In this document: one piece after another, positions 1-10,905 of the stretch
Numbering within the stretch: the stretch's first letter is position 1
Layout of the letters: the number at the start of each line of letters is the position of its first letter
Assembly: GCF_019704135.1 (NCBI RefSeq)
Contig: NZ_AP024355.1
Coordinates: 3,479,034 to 3,543,033, forward strand
Reading direction: 5' to 3'
DNA from: Desulfuromonas versatilis
Lineage (GTDB): Bacteria; Desulfobacterota; Desulfuromonadia; Desulfuromonadales; NIT-T3
DNA: 64,000 nt
Notes under the pieces: generated by a model
Databases searched by the model: none
What the model was told of the DNA's origin: nothing
The model's input: only the letters and a program-made list of their open reading frames with translations
Program-made: the position numbers and the translations under genes

Positions 1-749
1 CCGCGGCCCTGCCCCACATCCTGATCCGCTACTACACCGTGCCCAGCCAGGCCGCCGCGCGTAAGTCGACCATCGTCGCCATCGCCGCCATCGGCTTCTT
101 CTACCTGCTCACCCTGTTCCTCGGGATCGGCGCCATGACCAACGGCGTCATCAACCTCACCGACAACAACATGAGCGCGCCGCTGCTGGCCCTCTCCTTC
201 GGCGTGGTGCTGTTCGCGGTCATCTCGTCGCTGGCCTTCGCCACCGTGCTCGGCACCGTCTCGGGCCTGATCGTCGCCGCCTCCGGCGCCGTGGCCCACG
301 ACCTGATGGACAACTTCCTCGGCCTGAAGATGACCGATGCCGGCAAGGTCAAGGCCGGCAAGATCGCCGCCGTCGTGGTCGGCCTTATCGCCATCTACCT
401 GGGGATCGTCTTCGAGGGGATGAACGTCTCCTTCCTGGTCGGCTGGGCCTTCGCCGTGGCCGCCTCGGCCAACCTGCCGGCGATCCTGATGCTGCTGTTC
501 TGGAAAAAGACCACCGCCCAGGGCGTGGCCGCCTCGATCCTGGTCGGCCTGGTGTCGGCCCTCGGCCTGATCCTCATCTCCCCGGACATGTGGGTGCGCT
601 ACGGCCTGCTGCCGGGCGACGCGCCGGTCCAGTTCAACAGCCCCGCGGCGATCTCCATCCCGCTCTCGGTCATCGCCCTGGTGGTCGTCTCGCTGATGAC
701 CCAGAAGGATGCGGTCACCGCCGACGCCACCGAGACCGCCGGCGCCTGA
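1..749 (+). CDS. actP: Cation/acetate symporter ActP, C-terminal part (5' end outside window)
   Basis: Reading frame open from the window edge (first full codon at base 3); 248 residues of the C-terminal part of a sodium:solute symporter (SSS family). The start reads AALPHILIRYYTVP, which matches the conserved ActP segment before the later membrane helices. About six hydrophobic segments follow, and the protein ends in a polar tail (MTQKDAVTADATE). ActP proteins take up acetate and related short carboxylates with a cation across the inner membrane. The GTG at base 39 is internal and is not the start. A strong hairpin terminator follows 38 bp downstream. Family assignment is firm; acetate as substrate is inferred from the family and from other carboxylate transporters in the window. 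Confidence 0.88.
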   Translation, partial: AALPHILIRYYTVPSQAAARKSTIVAIAAIGFFYLLTLFLGIGAMTNGVINLTDNNMSAPLLALSFGVVLFAVISSLAFATVLGTVSGLIVAASGAVAHDLMDNFLGLKMTDAGKVKAGKIAAVVVGLIAIYLGIVFEGMNVSFLVGWAFAVAASANLPAILMLLFWKKTTAQGVAASILVGLVSALGLILISPDMWVRYGLLPGDAPVQFNSPAAISIPLSVIALVVVSLMTQKDAVTADATETAGA

Positions 750-786
750 TCGGGGTTGCCACCATCCAACTGATCTGCAATACTAT

Positions 787-815
787 GGGCCGCCGCGAGG
801 CGGCCCTGTTTTTTT
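787..815 (+). terminator. Intrinsic terminator after actP
   Basis: Perfect 8-bp GC stem GGGCCGCC/GGCGGCCC around a GCGA loop, followed by TGTTTTTTT. Confidence 0.9.
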
Positions 816-840
816 CATGCCCTCCATAGCAAGGTATCCC

Positions 841-1455
841 ATGAACCGCTTCCGCTTCACCCTGCTTGCCGTCTGCCTGGTGCTGGTGTACCTGGGCTAC
901 GCTGACGTCTCGCTGTTTTTGCGCAACCGAGCCCCCCTGCCCATCACCATGGAACAGCTCGCAAGCGATGGCGCACCCCGCGAATGGCTGCACATCCAGG
1001 GCGCCGTGGAAGACCTCGAGCACGCCATCAGCACCTCGGGCAGCATCGAGCTCTCGGCCCTGCTGGTGCCGCTGAAAAGCTCCGCCGACCAGGAGGGGTT
1101 CAGCGTATTGCTCGAAACCCGCAACCCCGAGCTGCTCGAGCCGTTCAAGACCTACCATTTCCTGCTCGACTCCGCCCTGGAAAAAGAGCGCTACCTCGAG
1201 GAGCATAAGGAGCGCTTCCAGCACCGCCGCGACGTCACCGGTATGCTGGTCACCGGCCTGATCGCCACCGGCAACCGCGACAAGCTCATGACCCTGGCCC
1301 GCGAGCTCGGCATGCAGGTTTCCGACGAGGTTATTTTTGTCAGCGAAGGCAAAGAGCCCGCCCGCTGGCGGGGTTTCTTCTTCCTGGCCATGGCCCTGGG
1401 CGGCCTGTTCAAGTTTGCGAGGATGGGCAAAAAACCCGTAATGCGTGATGCGTAA
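841..1455 (+). CDS. Hypothetical membrane-anchored protein
   Basis: 204 residues from the ATG at 841, chosen because the upstream in-frame extension runs through the actP terminator. There is an N-terminal hydrophobic segment (about residues 6-22), a soluble mixed alpha/beta middle, and a second hydrophobic stretch near the C-terminus (WRGFFFLAMALGGLFKF), so both ends are probably anchored in the inner membrane with the middle outside. I recognise no family motif. The last codons run into a heptamer repeat cluster. The next gene is a LysR regulator, but the inverted heptamers between them argue against a tight operon. Confidence 0.65.
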   Translation: MNRFRFTLLAVCLVLVYLGYADVSLFLRNRAPLPITMEQLASDGAPREWLHIQGAVEDLEHAISTSGSIELSALLVPLKSSADQEGFSVLLETRNPELLEPFKTYHFLLDSALEKERYLEEHKERFQHRRDVTGMLVTGLIATGNRDKLMTLARELGMQVSDEVIFVSEGKEPARWRGFFFLAMALGGLFKFARMGKKPVMRDA

Positions 1456-1502
1456 TCCGTAATTGGAAAACCCTTCACGCCTTACGCCTTACGATTTACG
1501 GA
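1437..1502. repeat. Inverted pair of heptamer repeats
   Basis: Four heptamers CGTRATN at 1437-1464 and four of the opposite orientation (TCACGCC, TTACGCC, TTACGAT, TTACGGA) at 1475-1502. Together they form an imperfect stem-loop between two genes. The unit is the same as in the array at 40043-40182. Confidence 0.75.
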
Positions 1503-1506
1503 CTCT

Positions 1507-2403
1507 ATGGACATTCGTCGTCTCGAAGTATTCTGCGCCGTCGTCGAACTGAAAAGCTTCACCAAGGGAGCCGAATCGGTCTGCCTGTCGCAGCCCTCGG
1601 TCAGCGAGCATATCCGGATCCTCGAGGAGATGCTCGGCGACAAGCTGCTCGACCGTCTCGGCCGCGAGGTGCTGCCCACCGTCGCCGGCCAGATCCTCTA
1701 CCAGTACGCCCGGCGCATCATCCGCCTGCGCGACGAGGCGATCCAGGCCATCGAGAACCAGAAGGGCAACCTCTCCGGCCAACTGGTGGTAGGCGCCAGC
1801 ACCATCCCCGGCACCTACATCCTGCCTCGACTGGTCCACGATTTCAGAAACCGCCATCCCGAAATCCGCGTCACCCTGAAAATCGCCAGCACCAGCCAGG
1901 TCGCCGAGGGGATTCTGCAGGGGGAGATCGAACTGGGAGTGATCGGCGCACGCTGGAAGGACAACCTGCTGCAGTGCAGCGAAATGTTTTCCGACGAGCT
2001 GGTGCTCACCGTCTACCCCGAGCACCCCTGGGCCGGACGCCAGTCGGTGGAACTGGACGAGTTGCCCAGCCAGCCCTTCATCCTGCGCGAGCGCGGCTCC
2101 GGCACCCGCCAGGTGATGGCCGACGCGCTCAAGGAGGCCGGTTTCGACATCGCCGCCCTCGATGCGATAGCGGAGATGGGCACCACCGAGGCGGTGCGCC
2201 AGGGGGTCAAATCAAGACTGGGGATCTCCATCCTCTCGGCCCGCGCGGTGCAGGAGGACGTGGAGCGCGGCGCCCTGCAGACCCTGCCCGTCGCCGGGCT
2301 CAACCTCTCGCGCCCCTTCTACCTCGCCACCCGCCGCAACCGCCAGGCAACCCCGCTGGCCCAGGCGTTTCTGGAGTTTTTGGGCGGAGGTGGGGGGCGG
2401 TAA
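1507..2403 (+). CDS. LysR-family transcriptional regulator
   Basis: 298 residues. The N-terminal winged helix-turn-helix is clear (MDIRRLEVFCAVVELKSFT, then LSQPSVSEHIRILEEMLG), followed by the linker helix and a substrate-binding-like co-inducer domain (VVGASTIPGTYILPRLVHDF from about residue 93). Length and layout are typical of LTTRs. The closest resemblance I recognise is to LysR regulators of the CysB/selenium-metabolism-associated subgroup, but I see no selenium or sulfur genes nearby, so the target is unknown. A terminator follows 76 bp downstream. Family confident, role unknown. Confidence 0.9.
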   Translation: MDIRRLEVFCAVVELKSFTKGAESVCLSQPSVSEHIRILEEMLGDKLLDRLGREVLPTVAGQILYQYARRIIRLRDEAIQAIENQKGNLSGQLVVGASTIPGTYILPRLVHDFRNRHPEIRVTLKIASTSQVAEGILQGEIELGVIGARWKDNLLQCSEMFSDELVLTVYPEHPWAGRQSVELDELPSQPFILRERGSGTRQVMADALKEAGFDIAALDAIAEMGTTEAVRQGVKSRLGISILSARAVQEDVERGALQTLPVAGLNLSRPFYLATRRNRQATPLAQAFLEFLGGGGGR

Positions 2404-2478
2404 ACTTCAAAACCTGAAAGGCAATGGCACGCGGATCAAGTCTGAAAAGGCCTGATAAGGGCGGATAACAACAGAGAA

Positions 2479-2505
2479 GGCGGAGCCGTTCGGCGCCGCC
2501 TTTTT
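2479..2505 (+). terminator. Intrinsic terminator after the LysR gene
   Basis: Stem GGCGGAGCC/GGCGCCGCC (one mismatch), loop GTTC, then five T. Confidence 0.8.
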
Positions 2506-2533
2506 ACAATGGTCTGTGTTTTTATATTTGCCT

Positions 2534-2938
2534 CTAATCCCCCTCCCCTTCAAGGGGAGGGTCGGGGTGGGGATGGGCCCCGGTTTCCTGCACGGCCAGC
2601 CAAATTTTCTCTTTTACCGCCTCGATATCCAGAAGCACCTCGTTATTCCAGAACCTCAATACACAAAAACCCGCATCCTGCAGATGCCGTGTCCGGATTT
2701 CGTCATAATCCGTCTGCTCTCCGTGTTGCCCCCCATCGACCTCAATGACCAGCCGGTTTTCCAAACAGACAAAGTCAAGGACATAGTCCCCAAAGGGATG
2801 TTGGCGGCGAAACTTGAGCCTGGAGATCTGACGCCCGCGCAGTACCTGCCACAATGCCTTTTCGGCATCTGTCATGCCCCTGCGCAGCTCTCGCTGCAGC
2901 CTGTTTGGCCGTATCTTTTTGCTGGTCTGGCCGATCAA
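2534..2938 (-). CDS. DUF559-family endonuclease (Vsr-like fold)
   Basis: 134 residues from a TTG start at 2938, chosen because homologues share the segment just before MTDAEKALW. It shows the DUF559 core: TDAEKALWQVLRGRQ, LKFRRQHPFGDYVLDFVCLENRLVIEVDGGQH and VLRFWNNEVL. The E-V-D-GGQH block carries the PD-(D/E)xK-type acidic residues found in Vsr-like nucleases. Proteins of this family are small, orphan and of unknown biological role, presumably cutting DNA. The gene stands alone between the LysR gene and asnS and is enclosed by inverted repeats, with the C-terminal 11 or so residues translated from the left repeat. This suggests the gene and repeats moved as one unit. Confidence 0.88.
   Translation of the reverse strand: MIGQTSKKIRPNRLQRELRRGMTDAEKALWQVLRGRQISRLKFRRQHPFGDYVLDFVCLENRLVIEVDGGQHGEQTDYDEIRTRHLQDAGFCVLRFWNNEVLLDIEAVKEKIWLAVQETGAHPHPDPPLEGEGD
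2541..2577 (+). repeat. Left inverted repeat of the DUF559 cassette
   Basis: 37-bp repeat with internal palindrome CCTCCCCTTCAAGGGGAGG followed by a G-rich tail. It is 33/37 identical to the reverse complement of 2947-2983. The 3' end of the DUF559 gene is encoded in it (residues PHPDPPLEGEG). Confidence 0.85.
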
Positions 2939-2946
2939 AAAGCTAG

Positions 2947-2983
2947 CCCATCCCCACCCTAGCCCTCCCCTTGAAAGGGAGGG
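2947..2983 (-). repeat. Right inverted repeat of the DUF559 cassette
   Basis: Inverted partner of 2541-2577 (33/37 identical). It lies about 9 bp upstream of the DUF559 start codon and 40 bp from the asnS stop. Confidence 0.85.
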
Positions 2984-3022
2984 AACATAAAAAACCCTGC
3001 AGCGTCACTGCCGCCTCCTTAC

Positions 3023-4426
<1,404 letters not shown>

Positions 4427-4476
4427 ATGGGGAAGGCCTCCTGAAAAAAGTTCGGGGTGGTCAAACTTCGGCGGAT

Positions 4477-4505
4477 ATTATCCGCCATCCCGGAACAAAG
4501 TTCAA
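4477..4505 (-). promoter_or_regulatory. Predicted sigma-70 promoter of asnS with overlapping palindrome
   Basis: TTGAAC (4505-4500), 17-bp spacer, GATAAT (4482-4477). The -10 lies inside a perfect palindrome GGCGGATA-T-TATCCGCC (4470-4486), which could be an operator. Confidence 0.55.
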
Positions 4506-4534
4506 CCGGCAAGCAATCATCCGCCCGGTCCCCT

Positions 4535-4563
4535 TTTACAAACCGGACCGCGATTGTTATTAT
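4535..4563 (+). promoter_or_regulatory. Predicted sigma-70 promoter of the sensor kinase gene
   Basis: TTTACA, 17-bp spacer, TATTAT, about 35 bp before the chosen start at 4598. Confidence 0.5.
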
Positions 4564-4597
4564 TTCTGCACCACTAGGAGCGTTTCAGGGTCGGGCG

Positions 4598-6724
4598 ATG
4601 CCATCAGCGGAAATTGAAAAACCTCAACCGGGCCTTCTCGAGGCCCTGAGGCGCAAGATCGTCCTGTATTCCCTGGCCTATACGCTGGCGGCCCTGCTGA
4701 CGATCTCGCTGCTGAGCATTCTACCCATGATCGGGCACCTGAAGCGCTCCGAGGACGCCCACCTGCTCCAGGCGGCCCGGGCCAAGGCCCTGGCGGTCAA
4801 CGAGAACCTCGCCCGGATCAGCGACATCACCCGGCAGATCACCAGCCGCAGCGCCATCCGCGAACAGCTCGCCGAATTCCGCCGCGGCCGGATCGACCGC
4901 GCCTCCCTGCAGCAGTTCACCGCCCCCAAGCTGGCCGACGCCCTGATCCAGTCCGAAGAGGTGGCCGGCATCACCCGCCTCGACCCGGAGGGAGGAATCC
5001 TGGTCGAGGTCGGCACCCCGATCCCCGAAGCCTTCCGGCAGGCCCCCGGCCCCGAGAGCCGCGACGTCCATCTCTCCGCCCCGCTGGAGATCGACGGCAG
5101 GCTCTACCTGCTCACCGGCAGCCCCATCCTCGACCCCGAACTGGGGCGCATCGGCACCGACCTGGTGCTGTTCGCCACGATGCAGCTGCAGCGCATCCTG
5201 CACGACTGGACCGCCCTGGGGGAAACCGGCGACTGCCTGCTCGGCCGGATGAGCGACGGCGAACCCGAAATCTTTTTCCCCGGCCGGCGCGGCCGGGTGC
5301 AGAACTACGCCCAGCTGGCCGCCGCCCAGTCCCTGAGAAAAGCCTTCAGCGACGCCTATGCCCAGGGCAGCGGCACGGTGCGCTGCCTGGAAGAGAGCCC
5401 CGAGGCCCCCGCGCTGCTGGCCTACGCCCCCATCGAGGAAACCGGCTGGGCGCTGGTGGTCAGCATGAGCCAGGACGAACTCTACCACCCGGTCTACCGC
5501 CTGCTCTCGCCGGTCGCCGGGACGGTGCTGCTGCTGACCATGCTGTGCGGCGCCGGCATGCTGCTGCTGCTTCGCCCCCTGACCGGCCAAGTGCTGGTCT
5601 ATTCCAGCTCCCTGGAGCAGCTCAACCGTGCCCTGCGCGACGAGGTCACCGAGCGGCGCCGGGCGGTGGAGAAGCTGCGGCGCAGCGAGCACGAATGGAC
5701 CCAGACCTTCGAAGCCATCGCCGACGCCGTCGCCATCCTCGACACCGGCGGCAACCTGCTGCGCATGAACCGGGCGGCGGCGGCATTCTTCGGGCACCAG
5801 GGGCTTCACCAGAAAAGTGAGGCCGCCTGCCGGATGTTCTTCGGCCTGGAGCGCCCGCAGAAAGCCTGCCCCTTTCACCGGATGCTCGAATCCGGCCAGA
5901 CCGAATACGGCGAGCTGTACGAACCGCACACCGAGCGCTATTTCCAGATCGCCTGCTACCCGCTGACCGACGAGCAGGGCGAGCTGTGGGGCGGGGTGCA
6001 CGTCGCCCAGGACATCACCGAACAAAAGCGCATGGAGCACGCCAAGGACGAGATGCTCTCGGCGGTCAGCCACGAGATGCGCACCCCGCTGACCGCCATG
6101 CTCGGCTTCACCGAGTTTCTGATCGAAAACGAAGTCGAGCGCGAGCAGCAGCTCGACTTTCTCGGCACGGTCCTCAAGGAGACCGAGCGCCTCAACGAGC
6201 TGATCACCAACTTCCTCGACCTGCAGCGGCTGCAGAGCGAGCTGGAGACCTACCACTTCGAAGCCCTGGAGGTCGGCGGCATGCTGCAGGAGGTGGCCCA
6301 CCTGTTCGCCGTCGCCTCGAAAAAGCACCGCATCACCCTCGACTGCCCCGCCAGCCTTCCCGCGGTGCGCGGCGACCTCAAGCGCCTCGAGCAGGTGCTG
6401 AAGAACCTGCTCTCCAACGCCATCAAGTATTCGCCCCGCGGCGGCACGGTCCACCTGCGGGCCCGCGTCCAGCACGACTGCGTGCTGCTCTCGGTCAGCG
6501 ACGAGGGGATCGGCATTCCGCCCCAGGCCCTCAACAAGATCTTCACCCGCTTCTACCGGGTGGACGACAGCGACCGGCGCATCCCCGGCGGCATCGGCCT
6601 CGGCCTGGCCCTGGTCAAGGAGGTGGTCACCGCCCACCGCGGCCGGGTCTGGGCCGAAAGCACCCTGGGCGCCGGCAGCACCTTCTACTTCACCCTGCCG
6701 ATCTGGCTGGACAAGGCGGCCTAA
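4598..6724 (+). CDS. Membrane sensor histidine kinase with PAS domain
   Basis: 708 residues from the ATG at 4598. The frame is open further upstream, but that extension runs through the promoter region. Layout: TM1 about 20-45, extracytoplasmic sensing domain about 46-300, TM2 about 303-326, coiled coil, PAS domain about 365-475, HisKA with phospho-acceptor His492 (SAVSHEMRTPLTAMLGF), and HATPase_c with N box (LKNLLSNAIKYSPRGG), G1 (VSDEGIGIPP) and G2 (GGIGLGLALVKEV). It should autophosphorylate in response to an external or PAS-sensed signal. No response regulator is adjacent, so the partner is elsewhere. A strong terminator follows at once, so it is a single-gene unit. Confidence 0.93.
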   Translation: MPSAEIEKPQPGLLEALRRKIVLYSLAYTLAALLTISLLSILPMIGHLKRSEDAHLLQAARAKALAVNENLARISDITRQITSRSAIREQLAEFRRGRIDRASLQQFTAPKLADALIQSEEVAGITRLDPEGGILVEVGTPIPEAFRQAPGPESRDVHLSAPLEIDGRLYLLTGSPILDPELGRIGTDLVLFATMQLQRILHDWTALGETGDCLLGRMSDGEPEIFFPGRRGRVQNYAQLAAAQSLRKAFSDAYAQGSGTVRCLEESPEAPALLAYAPIEETGWALVVSMSQDELYHPVYRLLSPVAGTVLLLTMLCGAGMLLLLRPLTGQVLVYSSSLEQLNRALRDEVTERRRAVEKLRRSEHEWTQTFEAIADAVAILDTGGNLLRMNRAAAAFFGHQGLHQKSEAACRMFFGLERPQKACPFHRMLESGQTEYGELYEPHTERYFQIACYPLTDEQGELWGGVHVAQDITEQKRMEHAKDEMLSAVSHEMRTPLTAMLGFTEFLIENEVEREQQLDFLGTVLKETERLNELITNFLDLQRLQSELETYHFEALEVGGMLQEVAHLFAVASKKHRITLDCPASLPAVRGDLKRLEQVLKNLLSNAIKYSPRGGTVHLRARVQHDCVLLSVSDEGIGIPPQALNKIFTRFYRVDDSDRRIPGGIGLGLALVKEVVTAHRGRVWAESTLGAGSTFYFTLPIWLDKAA

Positions 6725-6727
6725 CAG

Positions 6728-6757
6728 AAAAGCCGGCATTTCTGCCGGCTTTTCTTA
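6728..6757 (+). terminator. Intrinsic terminator after the sensor kinase
   Basis: Perfect 11-bp stem AAAAGCCGGCA/TGCCGGCTTTT with TTTC loop, continuing into a T-rich tail. Confidence 0.9.
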
Positions 6758-6758
6758 T

Positions 6759-6786
6759 CGTAATGCGTAATAGGTAATTCGTGATC
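6759..6786 (-). repeat. Dispersed heptamer repeat cluster (4 units)
   Basis: CGTAATG CGTAATA, then GGTAATT CGTGATC. This is the same family as at 1437-1502 and 40043-40182, in the minus orientation. Confidence 0.65.
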
Positions 6787-6807
6787 GGTGGCTGGTTTTA
6801 AATGCGG

Positions 6808-6850
6808 TTGCGGCCGCGGGTCAGATCCGTCGGATCGGACGCGGCCGCAA
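6808..6850. repeat. GC-rich palindromic element with GATCCG core
   Basis: Imperfect long palindrome: GCGGCCGC arms around GATCCGTCGGATC, lying beyond the 3' end of prfC. The reverse complement shares GCGGCCGCGTC-N-GATCCGACGGATC with the uvrC terminator at 33562-33632, so both belong to one interspersed family. It has no T-run on either side here. Confidence 0.7.
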
Positions 6851-6893
6851 GCCTTTGTCCCAAGCTTTTGCCCACGGTCCACGGTCCACGGTG

Positions 6894-8480
<1,587 letters not shown>

Positions 8481-8516
8481 TGCTGAAAACCTCGATGCGA
8501 TGATCTGCTGCAGACG

Positions 8517-8545
8517 AAAAAAAAGCGGGCCGGTCGGCGGGCCCG
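8517..8545 (-). terminator. Terminator hairpin in the prfC leader (possible attenuator)
   Basis: On the minus strand: six-base-pair all-GC stem (positions 8540-8545 with 8526-8531), 8-nt loop, then eight T (8524-8517). It lies between the predicted prfC promoter and the GTG start, about 37 bp before the start codon. Confidence 0.7.
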
Positions 8546-8557
8546 TCAAACTCTCGT

Positions 8558-8587
8558 ATATTAGCCCAGAACCCGAGCTCAGGTCAA
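8558..8587 (-). promoter_or_regulatory. Predicted sigma-70 promoter of prfC
   Basis: TTGACC (8587-8582), 18-bp spacer, TAATAT (8563-8558). Predicted transcript start about 8551, directly before the hairpin at 8545-8517. The rest of the 316-bp prfC/GGDEF divergent gap (8588-8796) shows only the ribosome-binding site GAGGAGGA at 8782-8789 for the rightward gene. Confidence 0.65.
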
Positions 8588-8796
8588 TGGCGAGGGGCGG
8601 CTACACGGGAAGAGGATTTTCTCCAGGCCCCCAAAATCATCCCCAATGAAAATCATCTAGGAACCAAACTTGCATTAGTGTATCCTATTCGGCGAACATG
8701 CCATCCCAGGGAAGCGCCCGTCCGAGGCCCGGCCTCATACCCCGGCGACAGCGCATTTGCCCTCAGTAGCCATGCTCCTTCGAGGAGGACAGAACC

Positions 8797-9768
8797 ATGC
8801 CTACCAATAATGATCAGCCCCGCGTTTTGGTGGTCGACGACGAACCGCTCGTCCGCGCCACCCTCGCCCAGGCCCTACACGACGAAGGGTTCAGCGTCGC
8901 CCAGGCAAACGGCCCCGAGCAGGCCCTCGAACTGTTCAAGAGCCAGCCCTTCCCCGTAGTCTTCGCCGACGCGGTCATGCCCGGCATCAGCGGCATCGGG
9001 CTGCTGCAGAAGATCAAGGAGGCCGACCCCGACACCCAGGTCATCCTGATGGCCGGGCAAGGCTCCCTCGACACCGCGATCATGGCCCTGCGCTTCGGTG
9101 CCAACGAATACGTGATGAAGCCCTTCGACAACATCACCCAGGTGGCGGACATGGCCCGGCAGAGCCTCGACAAGCTGCAGCAGATCCGCGAAAACGAGCT
9201 GCAGATCGCCGAGCTCCAGCGCCAGATCGTCCAGCTCGAGGCCGCCAACCGCGAATTCAAGGAGCTCTCCATCCGCGACGGCCTCACCGGCCTCTTCAAC
9301 CACCGCTACCTGCTGGCCAGCCTGGCCGTCGAGGTCTCCAGGGCCGAGCGCCACGGCCGCGAATTCTCCGTCATCTTCCTCGACCTGGACCACTTCAAGC
9401 AGTACAACGACAGCCACGGGCATCCCCAGGGCGACCAGCTGCTGAAAACGCTCGGCCTCATCATCCGCGAGCGCCTGCGCACCGCCGACATCCTCGCCCG
9501 CTACGGCGGCGAGGAATTCACCGTCATCCTCCCCGAAACCCCCAAGGCCGACGCCGTCAAGGTGGCCCGTTCGATCCGCTCGCTCATCGAATGCTACCCC
9601 TTCCCCGGCTGCGAGACCCAGCCCGGCGGCAACGTCACCGCCAGCCTCGGCGTAGCCAGTTTCCCCAGCGACGGCACCGACTCCAAATCTCTGCTGGAAA
9701 TGGCCGACAAGGCCCTGTACCGGGCCAAGCAGGAAGGCCGCAACCGGGTCTGCGTGGCCGGGCAGTAG
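8797..9768 (+). CDS. Response regulator with GGDEF (diguanylate cyclase) output
   Basis: 323 residues; ATG preceded by GAGGAGGA. REC domain 1-125 with acidic pocket (VVDDE), phospho-acceptor Asp in VVFADAVMPGISG, and KPF. A coiled-coil signalling helix follows (about 130-165), then a GGDEF domain with signature GGEEF and an allosteric I-site RTAD five residues before it. Catalytic landmarks DGLTGLFNHRYL and LDLDHFKQYND are intact, so it should make c-di-GMP when phosphorylated and be feedback-inhibited. No kinase is adjacent; the divergent neighbour is prfC. The family is confident; cognate kinase and target are unknown. Confidence 0.95.
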   Translation: MPTNNDQPRVLVVDDEPLVRATLAQALHDEGFSVAQANGPEQALELFKSQPFPVVFADAVMPGISGIGLLQKIKEADPDTQVILMAGQGSLDTAIMALRFGANEYVMKPFDNITQVADMARQSLDKLQQIRENELQIAELQRQIVQLEAANREFKELSIRDGLTGLFNHRYLLASLAVEVSRAERHGREFSVIFLDLDHFKQYNDSHGHPQGDQLLKTLGLIIRERLRTADILARYGGEEFTVILPETPKADAVKVARSIRSLIECYPFPGCETQPGGNVTASLGVASFPSDGTDSKSLLEMADKALYRAKQEGRNRVCVAGQ

Positions 9769-9778
9769 ACAGCGCCGG

Positions 9779-10793
9779 TCACGGCTGATCGAGCGGGCTG
9801 CGCACGCCCCTGCCACCCTTGTTCAGTACATGGGTGTCAACTTACGGCCCTTGCCGTCGCGCACCATAATTTGGCCCTGAGAAAAATCAATATCCTTGAC
9901 CCGCAGCCGCAGACACTCCATGGCATGAAGGCCACTGCCATACAACAATCCCACCATGAGCGCCGGTGTCCCCGTGAGGCAGGCAAAAAGCGCAACAGTC
10001 TCCTCCCGCGAAAGAACCACAGGCAGACGTTTCGGTTTTTTGGCTCGAGCAAAATCGCCAAGCTCTCCCAATGTTTGCTTTAGAACCTGGTCATAGAGAA
10101 AAACGAGAGCGTTCAAAGCCTGCTTCTGAGTATTTGCTGAGACGTCCCGGTTTTCGACCAGATATTCCAGATACGCTTTTACCGCCTCGGCCCCCATTTC
10201 TTTCGGGTGCCGATAGCGATGGAAAGTCAAAAACCGCCTTACCCAATGCTGGTAGGTTTGTTCGGTCCGGGGGGAGTAGTGGCGCAGTCGGATCTCTGTT
10301 CGCATAGCATCCAAAACCTCCTGAATTACCGAAGGCATCTTCTCATCGTTCAGGCGGTCTTTAAAGAGCACTCCGGCAGCATGTTTTTTGGCCGGCAAGG
10401 ATTTCTCGCAGCAGGCACTTCCAACCCCCTCCGGGAGATCCCCACCGCGAATCCACGGTTCAGCCCAGGCAAGGGATAAAACATCCCGATAGAGTATTTG
10501 CAAAGCTTCTGAAGCCTGAGCGATCTGCCAAGGCTGAATATTATCTTGATTTTCCAGGTTCTGTAAAAAGACATTCACATGGTCAGGAGAACGCTCGCGA
10601 AGAGGGACCCGGGAACCGATCGGGCAAACTGCTGAGCCCACCCAAGATGCCACTTCACCCTGCCTTCGGGGATTCCCGATCGTAATGCCATCTCCGCGAA
10701 AAACGACCAGAAATCATTGTTTTTTGTACCATTTGTCTTGACAACCCCACCGGCATTTTCCAAAATGAGACCTCCTTCTTGGAGCTTTTTCAC
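9779..10793 (-). pseudogene. Decayed integron-type tyrosine recombinase (IntI-like)
   Basis: Two frames and a deletion. The N-terminal part starts near 10793 (MKKLQEGG, then FWSFFAEMALRSGIPEGRVKW) and shifts frame around 10607-10616 into the frame that reads VPLRERSPDHVNVFL, the core SAM-like domain (LRHYSPRTEQTYQHWVRRFL) and RLPVVLSREETVAL, LLYGSGLHAMECLRLRVKDIDF. It then breaks at RDGKGRK. Directly after, in another frame, the canonical IntI C-terminus THVLNKGGRGVRSPLDQP ends at a TGA (9779-9781). An internal deletion has therefore removed the region carrying HxxR and the catalytic Tyr that normally precedes THV. It is non-functional. It marks the left edge of the accessory block and points to past site-specific integration; no attC-like array was seen. 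Confidence 0.85.
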
Positions 10794-10861
10794 GGGCGCC
10801 TGCCAATGATATCCGAAGGGGATATTAATAAATACTATCGAACTTCGCAGGCAAGAGGCAA

Positions 10862-10886
10862 GGGGTCAGGCTTGACAAATGGGGAT
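10862..10886 (+). repeat. Left inverted repeat of the RAYT element
   Basis: GGGGTCAGGCTTGACAA followed by ATGGGGAT; 24 of 25 bases match the reverse complement of 11833-11857. It contains a small hairpin GTCA-GGCT-TGAC after a GGGG tetranucleotide and ends 19 bp before the transposase start codon. Confidence 0.9.
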
Positions 10887-10905
10887 TTCACAATAAGGTC
10901 ACACC

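Noticed and set aside
709-840. 5' extension of the hypothetical gene at 841
   Set aside because: It crosses the end of actP and its terminator; the ATG at 841 is the better start.
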